Source of the DNA: Anaerolineales bacterium UBA2317
Lineage (GTDB): Bacteria; Chloroflexota; Anaerolineae; Anaerolineales; Villigracilaceae
Direction of reading: 5' to 3'
DNA: 34,261 nt
Assembly (NCBI GenBank): GCA_002345215.1
Contig: DDVH01000006.1
Location: 75,567-109,827, forward strand
Shown here in pieces: positions 24,629 through 31,339 of this stretch. Below the pieces are notes generated by a model, which did no database searches, was not told the origin of the DNA, and worked only from the letters and a program-made list of their open reading frames with translations. Every line of letters begins with the position of its first letter. Positions within the stretch are counted from its first letter, which is position 1. Position numbers and translations under genes: made by a program.

Positions 24629-25570
24629 ATGAATGAAACTCTTGTTCAAGCCAACGGATTAAAAAAATATTTCGGCGATGTTCATGCAGTAGATGATGTG
24701 ACATTAAATATTCGCGCTGGCGAAATTTATGGACTCGTCGGTTCAGATGGCGCAGGCAAAACTACAACCATGCGAATGTTGGTTGGCGCATTATTGCCAA
24801 CTGAAGGTTCAATTAATGTGTGTGGATATGATGTGTTGAAAGAAGTTGAAAACGCACGTTCACAAATTGGATATTTATCGCAACGATTTTCTTTATACGA
24901 AGATTTAACTGTTTTAGAAAACATTCGCTTCTTCGCCGAAATTCGTGGATTATCTTCATCTGAATGGTTGCCACGTTCAATGGAAATTTTAGAATTTGTT
25001 GGCTTAGATAAATTCAAAGATAGACGAGCAGGTCAACTTTCTGGTGGTATGAAACAAAAACTTGGACTTGCTTCTGCATTGGTCACTCGTCCGCGTTTGC
25101 TACTACTTGATGAACCAACTACAGGCGTTGACCCTGTTACACGTCAAGACTTTTGGCAATTGGTGATTAAGTTGGTTTCTGGTCAAGAAGGTGTTTCGGT
25201 AATTATTTCCACACCTTATATGGATGAAGCCTCACGCTGTCATCGCATTGGATTTATGAAAGCAGGGAAAATTATTGCTGAAGATACGCCATCAAATTTG
25301 CGTTCGCAATTAAATAATCGCATTCTTGAATTACGCGGTGAACCATTGCATGAACTAAAACATATTTCCATGCAAGATGCGGAAATCGAAGAAGTTGCCG
25401 CATTTGGAGATAAATTGCATTTACGTGTAAAAGATGGAACATCCCAAAACGTAATTACAAGATTACAAAAAACAATCGAATCACAAAATGCAAAAGTGAC
25501 TAGTCTGCGAGTCATTCCGCCAAGTTTGGAAGACATATTTATTTTACTTACTGAGTTTAATGATGAATGA
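24629..25570 (+). CDS. ABC exporter ATPase (first of two)
   Basis: 313 aa. Walker A GSDGAGKTT (residues 38-46), signature LSGGMKQK, Walker B LLLLDEP, with TTGVDP after it. The pattern matches the first half of E. coli YbhF, which is a single protein with two ATPase halves; here the halves are separate genes. A C-terminal extension of about 80 residues ends in LEDIFILL, a usual end for ABC-2 exporter ATPases. AGG lies 10 bases before ATG 24629. It overlaps the next ATPase by 11 bases. Confidence 0.93.
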   Translation: MNETLVQANGLKKYFGDVHAVDDVTLNIRAGEIYGLVGSDGAGKTTTMRMLVGALLPTEGSINVCGYDVLKEVENARSQIGYLSQRFSLYEDLTVLENIRFFAEIRGLSSSEWLPRSMEILEFVGLDKFKDRRAGQLSGGMKQKLGLASALVTRPRLLLLDEPTTGVDPVTRQDFWQLVIKLVSGQEGVSVIISTPYMDEASRCHRIGFMKAGKIIAEDTPSNLRSQLNNRILELRGEPLHELKHISMQDAEIEEVAAFGDKLHLRVKDGTSQNVITRLQKTIESQNAKVTSLRVIPPSLEDIFILLTEFNDE

Positions 25571-26468
25571 ACCTGTTATCTCTGTTCAAAATTTAACACG
25601 CCACTTCGGTGAATTTATCGCCGTTGACCATATCAACTTTGATGTTCGCGCTGGTGAAATTGTTGGATATCTTGGTCCGAATGGTTCGGGTAAAACAACA
25701 ACCATTCGTATGTTGCTCGGTTTGCTCAAACCATCTGATGGCAAAGCCACTGTGCTTGGTTATGACATTGCAAAACAAAGTGAAGAAATTCGTTTGCGCG
25801 TTGGATACATGTCTCAAAAGTTTGCGATTTATGATGATTTGACCACGCTTGAAAATTTGACATTTTATGCAGGCGTGTACGGCATTCATGATAAAGAACG
25901 CATCAAGCATACGTTAGGCTTGGTCGGTCTTAATGAGCATCATCATACGCTGACGAAGTCTCTCTCCACAGGTTGGCGACAAAGATTATCTTTAGCCATT
26001 GCATTAGTCCACGAACCGAAATTATTATTCCTTGATGAACCCACCTCAGGTGTTGACCCTACAGCACGAAGAGCATTTTGGGATTTGATTTACCAACTTG
26101 CAGAAAACGGAGTGACAATTTTAGTCACCACACATTACATGGATGAAGCTGAATATTGTGAACGAGTGGCTGTGATGCGTGATGGAAAATTATTGGCAAT
26201 GGATACACCTACAAATCTCAAACAAAAAATTATTACAGGTGATGTATGGGAAGTGTATGCTCATCCACTAGAAAAGGGTTTGGATGTGTTGCATGAAATG
26301 AACGGAGTCGAACGTGTGGGCTTGGCAGGTGACCACTTACGAGTCATCAGCTCGAAGGTCAAGAAAGAAGCGATTCAAAATCTATTAAGTGGAAAAAATA
26401 TTCAAGTCGAAAAGATTGAAAGGGGAGAAGCGACTTTAGAGGATGTGTTTTTATCTTTGGCGCGTTAA
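25560..26468 (+). CDS. ABC exporter ATPase (second of two), with altered signature
   Basis: 302 aa. Walker A GPNGSGKTT (39-47), Walker B LLFLDEP with TSGVDP, and VTTHYMDEAEYCERV. The signature reads LSTGWRQR (135-142) where LSGGQ-type is usual, while the partner has LSGGM. Such a change in one half suggests an asymmetric ATPase dimer (inference); LSTGW-type forms do occur in YbhF-like exporters. ATG 25560 or 25563 may be used. The stop TAA lies within the terminator palindrome. Confidence 0.93.
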   Translation: MMNEPVISVQNLTRHFGEFIAVDHINFDVRAGEIVGYLGPNGSGKTTTIRMLLGLLKPSDGKATVLGYDIAKQSEEIRLRVGYMSQKFAIYDDLTTLENLTFYAGVYGIHDKERIKHTLGLVGLNEHHHTLTKSLSTGWRQRLSLAIALVHEPKLLFLDEPTSGVDPTARRAFWDLIYQLAENGVTILVTTHYMDEAEYCERVAVMRDGKLLAMDTPTNLKQKIITGDVWEVYAHPLEKGLDVLHEMNGVERVGLAGDHLRVISSKVKKEAIQNLLSGKNIQVEKIERGEATLEDVFLSLAR

Positions 26469-26502
26469 AAATAAACCGCGACTTAAGTCGCGGTTTATTT
26501 TT
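26467..26502. terminator. Perfect 36-bp palindromic bidirectional terminator
   Basis: AAAAATAAACCGCGACTT and its exact complement, with T-runs on both strands and a GC core. It serves the exporter operon on the plus strand and the pspC-domain gene on the minus strand. The exporter stop TAA (26466-26468) overlaps its first two bases and the minus-strand stop overlaps the other end (26501-26503). Confidence 0.92.
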
Positions 26503-26695
26503 ATTGTACTTCTGGTGTCACAATTGCCATGATGAGATAAACCAGCAACATCGCGCCATTGAAGGTGAAGAAACCCAAAACAAATAACAAGCGGACAATA
26601 GTGGGGTCCATGTTGAGATAATCACCAAGCCCAGCACATACACCTGCAATCATGCGGTTGGATTTACTACGTGTGAGAGTTTTGTATTCAGTCAT
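26501..26695 (-). CDS. PspC-domain protein
   Basis: 64 aa, the usual size of stand-alone PspC-domain proteins. It reads KTLTRSKSNRMIAGVCAGLG, then YLNMDPTIVRLLFVL and a second hydrophobic run, the family pattern. It is a membrane protein often tied to envelope stress. ATG 26695 was chosen because AAGGAG lies just upstream; the frame continues to 26737 without a ribosome site. It is last of a minus-strand group after the B-box protein. Confidence 0.9.
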   Translation of the reverse strand: MTEYKTLTRSKSNRMIAGVCAGLGDYLNMDPTIVRLLFVLGFFTFNGAMLLVYLIMAIVTPEVQ

Positions 26696-26712
26696 TTTGA
26701 CTCCTTTCGTTT

Positions 26713-26737
26713 GTGTACTTGCTTTACGCAAGTACAC
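26713..26737. repeat. 10-bp inverted repeat upstream of the PspC gene
   Basis: GTGTACTTGC and GCAAGTACAC with a 5-base loop, 15 bases after the B-box gene stop and just before the PspC Shine-Dalgarno on the minus strand. There is no T-run, so it is more likely an RNA-processing or stability hairpin, or a protein site, than a terminator. Confidence 0.65.
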
Positions 26738-26751
26738 GAAAAGAGTTGCAA

Positions 26752-27111
26752 TTACTTATACTTTCTGCCTTCAAAATAATTCGCGCCCGCCGCATATAAA
26801 AGAAACAGACCCAGCACAATAAATAACACTGCTTGTAGACCCAACCATTGCAACGTCCACCAACCGAAGCCGATAAAGGCAATGCTCACTAAACCATAAA
26901 ATGTGGCATTCCTCATATAGTTAGAACCGACTCGTTTGGCTTGGAATAAATTTCTGGCAGTCAATTGTTCGAGTTGCTGAACTTCATTCTCATGGCGATT
27001 TTTACACGCTAAAACATCATCTACAACTATAGCGCAATCGGAGCAAAGTCCGCGTTGACAATATTTGCAAATCCCGATGGCTGGATTGTTAGGATGATAA
27101 AAACAATTCAT
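26752..27111 (-). CDS. B-box-type zinc-finger membrane protein
   Basis: 119 aa. C3, H6, C15, C18, C23, C26, C36 and H40 give eight ligands in the cross-brace B-box spacing, enough for two zinc ions. Residues 66-110 hold two hydrophobic helices. Small B-box proteins with C-terminal helices occur widely in Chloroflexota and relatives but their job is not known. ATG 27111 has AAAGGAAA upstream, at the end of an 8-bp repeat array. The neighbours are a GyrI-like gene upstream and the PspC gene downstream, both on the same strand. Confidence 0.82.
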   Translation of the reverse strand: MNCFYHPNNPAIGICKYCQRGLCSDCAIVVDDVLACKNRHENEVQQLEQLTARNLFQAKRVGSNYMRNATFYGLVSIAFIGFGWWTLQWLGLQAVLFIVLGLFLLYAAGANYFEGRKYK

Positions 27112-27125
27112 AATATTTCCTTTAA

Positions 27126-27157
27126 CTTTGCAACTTTCAAACCTTACAACTTGTAAA
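27126..27157. repeat. Degenerate 8-bp tandem array, four clear units
   Basis: CTTTGCAA, CTTTCAAA, CCTTACAA, CTTGTAAA. It fills the gap between the GyrI-like gene stop (27164) and the B-box gene Shine-Dalgarno on the minus strand. The units are close to the 7-mers at 23246 but with one extra A. Confidence 0.8.
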
Positions 27158-27163
27158 CTGTAT

Positions 27164-27814
27164 CTACTTAACTTTTCCGACAGGGTGTCTCAAAACTGTT
27201 TTCATCTTTTCAGGCTTTGCTTTACGCGGGTCACTCAAATAAATTTCATGGTGTTTCCCGCCTTTCGGTCCAACACTATCTATCAAACCATTTCCTTGCA
27301 TAAATTCTTTCATACGTTCCATTGTTTCAGGTTCAGTCGAATAAGGTCCGATGTGCATGGTTTGAACACATAAACCTTCTTCAAAATATTCAAGTCTTAA
27401 TTTATTTAGTAATTCACTATCGCCTTTTTTCTTGCGGACATTTTCACGAGCTTCTTCAAAGATTTCTTTGGTCACAATTTCAGGTTTCATAATCATCAAG
27501 GTATAAAACCAATTATCTTTAACTTTGATATCAAAGAAGCCATCTTCCACCCACCACAAACCTTCCAAAGCCATCACGGGATAATCAATTGCATTTTTCT
27601 CGCGTTTCTTTAACATAAACTTTAATGTGTAACACAAACTATACAAAGTTTCAGTTGCTTTGGCAAAACCAGGCGATGTGCCCGGGGCTTGTCCTTTTTC
27701 AATTGCACCATCAATCATAACAAATTGTAGATTTGGAACTTGCACTGCCTCAATCTTCTTAGCGGACGGTTGATATAAATATTTGAATTGTTTTTTCAAG
27801 TCAAGTGTTTTCAT
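27164..27814 (-). CDS. GyrI-like small-molecule-binding domain protein
   Basis: 216 aa. KTLDLKKQFKYLYQPSAKK, then VQVPNLQFVMIDGAIEKGQ, and later ALEGLWWVEDGFF and QTMHIGPYSTEPETMERM fit the GyrI-like (SOUL/Rob-type) ligand-binding domain found in stand-alone form in many soil and sludge bacteria. There is no DNA-binding domain. The fold binds hydrophobic or cationic compounds; the ligand here is unknown. ATG 27814 was chosen for GAGGAAAC directly upstream; ATG 27835 has nothing. It follows dinB on the same strand across an 8-bp repeat array. Confidence 0.85.
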   Translation of the reverse strand: MKTLDLKKQFKYLYQPSAKKIEAVQVPNLQFVMIDGAIEKGQAPGTSPGFAKATETLYSLCYTLKFMLKKREKNAIDYPVMALEGLWWVEDGFFDIKVKDNWFYTLMIMKPEIVTKEIFEEARENVRKKKGDSELLNKLRLEYFEEGLCVQTMHIGPYSTEPETMERMKEFMQGNGLIDSVGPKGGKHHEIYLSDPRKAKPEKMKTVLRHPVGKVK

Positions 27815-27840
27815 GTTTCCTCTTTCTTCTTTCATTTTTA

Positions 27841-27872
27841 CTTGTCTACCTATTTACTTGTTTACCTTCACT
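27841..27872. repeat. Degenerate 8-bp tandem array over the dinB stop codon
   Basis: CTTGTCTA, CCTATTTA, CTTGTTTA, CCTTCACT. On the minus strand: AGTGAAGG, TAAACAAG, TAAATAGG, TAGACAAG. The dinB TGA (27868-27870) lies in the first minus-strand unit. Confidence 0.7.
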
Positions 27873-28953
27873 CACCAATATCCCACAAACCCAACTGACG
27901 AATCGGTGCGCCAATTCCGCTCACGCCAACACCAATTAATCTCACAGCTTGATTCGGTTTGCGAACTGCTTTCATTAATTGTACTGCCGCATTAAAAATT
28001 TCGTCACCATCATTGGTTGAGGTTGGCAACGTGGTTTGTCTTGTCAGTGTTGTGAAATCCGTCCAACGAATTTTTATTTTTACAGTTTTACCTGCTAAAT
28101 CATTTCTCTTTAATTGTTTCGCCACATCAAACGATTGTTCGCGTAATGTATTTTCTAAACTTTTTTCATCATTAATATCTACATTGAACGTCGTTTCTTG
28201 ACTGACAGATTTTGTTTCATATTCTGTCACAATCGGGCGCTCATCAATGCCTTGTGCATGTAACCACAAGTCACGACCATGTTCACCAAACAAATTGATT
28301 AATTCTTTTTGGGGCCAATTCGCAATATCACCAATGGTTTTGATTCCAAGTTCAGATAATCTCGCATATGTTTTTGGACCAACCCCCCAAAGCATATCTG
28401 CTGGTAGGGCAGATAAAAATTCCGCTTCTTTTCCTACGGGGACAATTGTGAATCCAAAGGGAGGCATATCTTTTATCTTGTTACTTTTTTTTCCAACCTC
28501 TGTTGCAATTTTCGCCACCAGTTTATTGGACGCAATCCCAATGCTTGAAGGGAGTTGAAGCTCCACGCGAATATCAGCTTGAAGGTCAAGGGCGAGGCGG
28601 GTTGGGTCTTCATCTAAATTTGAAATATCAAGAAAGGCTTCATCAATAGAAATCTGTTCTACAAGGGGAGTCAAATTTTTTAACTTGTTCATCACTCGTT
28701 CAGAATATTCACCATACAATTTATGCCGCCCTGAAACGATAATTAAATCTCTGCAAAGTTGAACCGCTTTCGACATAGGCATAGCACTGCGAACACCCAT
28801 TGCCCGCGCTGCATACGAACAAGATGCCACCACACCGCGTTCATCCGGTTTGCCACCGACAGCAAACGGCTTTCCTTTTAATTCAGGATTTTCCACCTCT
28901 TCTACTGAACAGTAAAACGCATCAAGGTCAATGTGCAAAATGGTGCGGGGCAT
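27868..28953 (-). CDS. dinB: DNA polymerase IV (Y family)
   Basis: 361 aa. LHIDLDAFYCSVEE gives catalytic D9 and the probable steric gate Y14; SIDEAFLD gives D104 and E105. The helix-hairpin-helix region (VGPKTYARLSELGIKTIGDIA) and the little-finger domain follow. It makes error-prone bypass synthesis across lesions. There is no Shine-Dalgarno; a TATAAT box lies 7 nt before the ATG. No LexA-like operator was recognised nearby. It heads a minus-strand group with the GyrI-like, B-box and PspC genes. Confidence 0.97.
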   Translation of the reverse strand: MPRTILHIDLDAFYCSVEEVENPELKGKPFAVGGKPDERGVVASCSYAARAMGVRSAMPMSKAVQLCRDLIIVSGRHKLYGEYSERVMNKLKNLTPLVEQISIDEAFLDISNLDEDPTRLALDLQADIRVELQLPSSIGIASNKLVAKIATEVGKKSNKIKDMPPFGFTIVPVGKEAEFLSALPADMLWGVGPKTYARLSELGIKTIGDIANWPQKELINLFGEHGRDLWLHAQGIDERPIVTEYETKSVSQETTFNVDINDEKSLENTLREQSFDVAKQLKRNDLAGKTVKIKIRWTDFTTLTRQTTLPTSTNDGDEIFNAAVQLMKAVRKPNQAVRLIGVGVSGIGAPIRQLGLWDIGE

Positions 28954-28960
28954 ACGCTTA

Positions 28961-28966
28961 ATTATA
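28961..28966 (-). promoter_or_regulatory. -10 box, leaderless type, for dinB
   Basis: A perfect TATAAT on the minus strand ends 7 nt before ATG 28953, with no ribosome site between. Confidence 0.5.
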
Positions 28967-29036
28967 GTGTATCCATTTCATGCCTTATTTGTTACAAAAT
29001 AGGACAAATTCACCATGAAATTGTTTTGTTCGCTTA

Positions 29037-29065
29037 TTGAACATTTGTTAAAGAAAAGTTATACT
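29037..29065 (+). promoter_or_regulatory. Promoter of the NBR1-Ig protein gene
   Basis: TTGAAC (29037-29042), 17-base spacer, TATACT (29060-29065). The start would be near 29072, leaving a leader of about 70 nt with a strong GGAGGAAG before ATG 29143, in contrast to the leaderless genes. Confidence 0.65.
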
Positions 29066-29142
29066 AGAGATGGCGTATAGTCATATGGAACTTTTGAGGA
29101 CTTTTGACGTCCTTATCTTGAAATGACTGGATGGAGGAAGAA

Positions 29143-31257
29143 ATGAAATCTGTTACACGTTTTATCTCAATATTGCTCTTGCTGGCAATGATGTTTTCCT
29201 TTTTACCGGGAAACACAACTACAGCAAGTGCGGCAGGTTGTTACCACGCGCAATTCATTGCCGATGTAACCATTCCTGATGGCACTAACTTTGCACCCGG
29301 TGCAACATTTAAGAAAACATGGCGCATCAAAAACATCGGTACTTGTGCTTGGAACAGCAATGATGTTTCTTTAATTTTTGATAGTGGTGAACGTATGGGA
29401 GCACCTGCTTCTTTGGCGATTCCAACCACTGTGAACCCCGGTCAAACTGTTGATTTAACAGTAGATATGACTGCTCCAAGCAATGCTGGGCACTATTTCG
29501 GCTATTGGAAATTTAAGAGTAATAGTGGTGGGAATTTTGGTATCGGCTCAACCATGAATAAATCTTTCTGGGTTGAGATTCGCGTTGGTACCTCATCTGG
29601 TACAGGCTATGACTTTACAGCAAACGCTGCTTCGGCAACATGGTCAAGTGGCGCGGGCGCATTAACTTTCCCCGGTACAGATGGAAGCGCGAATGGGTTT
29701 GGAATCAGTCAAGCGAATCCAAAACTTGAAAGCGGAGTCACATCGGCGCAAGCAGGTTTGTTATTTGCTCCAAATAATGTAACCAATGGTTATGTGCAAG
29801 CATCATATCCTGCATTCCGTGTACAAAGCGGAGATAGATTCCAAGCCACAATTGGTTGTGAACAAGGTGCTACGCAATGTTATGTGGCTTATAGTTTGAA
29901 TTATCAAATCGGAAACGGACCTGTAAAAACTTTTTGGACGTTCCGTGAAAAATATGAAGGTTGGACGTATAACGTCAACCTCAACTTAAGTTCACTTGCT
30001 GGGCAAGATGTTAAATTTATTTTGGTGATTAATGCCTATGGTTCTCCAACCGGTGACCGAGCTTTATGGGTAAACCCGATTATTTCACGCCCTGGCGGTG
30101 GACCAGTTGTGACACCTCCTTCTCCAACCCCAACGGTTACAGGTACACCTCCAAGCCCTACACCGACAAAAACTGGAACTGTTCAACCGAATGCTTGTGA
30201 CCGTGCTCAATTTATTGCAGATGTCACAGTACCTGATGGCACATCTTTTGCACCGGGTATTGGGTTCTCAAAAACTTGGCGTTTGAAAAACGTCGGTACT
30301 TGTACATGGACAAATTACAGCCTTATCTTTGACTCTGGTGAAAAGATGGGTGGCAACGATTCATATTTGATTTCAAATACAGTTGCACCCGGACAAACCG
30401 TTGATATCACCATTCAATTAACTTCACCAACCACTGCTGGAACATATCGTGGATATTGGAAGTTACGCAACAACACTGGCGTTCCATTTGGTATTGGTTC
30501 TGCTGGCACAAAATCATTCTGGGTTGAAATTAAAGTTTCAGGTACGGGAATTAATCCCGGCACTGCAACCCCAACAGTGACAGGCACTCCACCTACAGCA
30601 CCACCAACTGCTACACCAGTTGCCGGCACAAGTTATGATTTTGCCGCTAATGTCTGTGCCGCCACTTGGTACAGCGGAGCAGGTCAACTGCCATGCCCGG
30701 GCACAAATGGTGATGCCAAAGGTTTTGTATTAATTTCTAACCCGTCAAAATTGGAAAATGGCACAAATGATAGCCGCACTGGTTTGCTGACCTTTCCGCA
30801 AAACATAAATAACGGCTACATTCAAGGAATTTATCCAAGTTATCTCGTCAAATCAGGTGATAAATTCCGCACCACCATTGGATGTGAAAACGGCGCAAAC
30901 TCTTGTTATGTAGTCTTCCGTTTGGATTACTCTGTTTCCGGCAGTACCTCCATTCAAACCTTTTGGGCATTTGTAGAAAGATATGAAGGTCAAGTTTACA
31001 ATGCTGATATTGACCTTTCAGCATTGGCTGGGCAAAACATCAAATTTATTCTCACAGTGCTTTCAACAGGTTCACCAGCAGGTGACCGCGCCCTATGGAC
31101 TGCACCACACATCTTCAATGCTTCATCAGGTGTGCCAGCAACCGCAACACCCACAAACACAACTGCCGCACCAAGTGCAACACCTACAATTACAAATACA
31201 ACTGCACCAGCCACGGCTACTGAAACTCCTACAGTAACACCAACTGCAACACCTTAA
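29143..31257 (+). CDS. Secreted protein with two NBR1-type Ig-like domains, A-B-A'-B' layout
   Basis: 704 aa. Signal peptide 1-31 (KSVTRFISILLLLAMMFSFL, then TTTASAA). Domain A (about 32-148) is NBR1-type Ig: FIADVTIPDGTNFAPG, FKKTWRIKNIGTCAW, YWKFKS, GIGS, FWVEI. Domain B (about 155-316) is a beta-rich unit with paired cysteines and GDRALWVNP at its end. A Pro/Thr linker leads to A' (350-466) and B' (497-659), and a Pro/Thr-rich tail of about 40 residues closes the protein. No LPxTG or membrane anchor is seen, so it is released or held by the tail. The function is unknown; such domains in Anaerolineae sit on extracellular proteins. The start is ATG 29143 behind GGAGGAAG; ATG 29131 would overlap that site. 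Confidence 0.9.
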   Translation: MKSVTRFISILLLLAMMFSFLPGNTTTASAAGCYHAQFIADVTIPDGTNFAPGATFKKTWRIKNIGTCAWNSNDVSLIFDSGERMGAPASLAIPTTVNPGQTVDLTVDMTAPSNAGHYFGYWKFKSNSGGNFGIGSTMNKSFWVEIRVGTSSGTGYDFTANAASATWSSGAGALTFPGTDGSANGFGISQANPKLESGVTSAQAGLLFAPNNVTNGYVQASYPAFRVQSGDRFQATIGCEQGATQCYVAYSLNYQIGNGPVKTFWTFREKYEGWTYNVNLNLSSLAGQDVKFILVINAYGSPTGDRALWVNPIISRPGGGPVVTPPSPTPTVTGTPPSPTPTKTGTVQPNACDRAQFIADVTVPDGTSFAPGIGFSKTWRLKNVGTCTWTNYSLIFDSGEKMGGNDSYLISNTVAPGQTVDITIQLTSPTTAGTYRGYWKLRNNTGVPFGIGSAGTKSFWVEIKVSGTGINPGTATPTVTGTPPTAPPTATPVAGTSYDFAANVCAATWYSGAGQLPCPGTNGDAKGFVLISNPSKLENGTNDSRTGLLTFPQNINNGYIQGIYPSYLVKSGDKFRTTIGCENGANSCYVVFRLDYSVSGSTSIQTFWAFVERYEGQVYNADIDLSALAGQNIKFILTVLSTGSPAGDRALWTAPHIFNASSGVPATATPTNTTAAPSATPTITNTTAPATATETPTVTPTATP

Positions 31258-31268
31258 TACACTCATAT

Positions 31269-31305
31269 AAAAAGTTCCCGTCAGTTTTATTGACGGGAAC
31301 TTTTT
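31269..31305 (+). terminator. Terminator after the NBR1-Ig gene
   Basis: A 15-bp stem AAAAAGTTCCCGTCA / TGACGGGAACTTTTT with a 7-base loop, ending in a T-run, 11 bases after the stop. The following lipoprotein gene therefore needs its own promoter or read-through. Confidence 0.9.
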
Positions 31306-31339
31306 AATTTCTATAACGTTCTCTTTGATAGGAGACTCT

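Noticed and set aside
29090..29117. Small inverted repeat AGGAC/GTCCT in the leader of the NBR1-Ig gene as a riboswitch or attenuator
   Set aside because: Only five pairs and no T-run or known aptamer pattern; too weak to report as a regulatory element.
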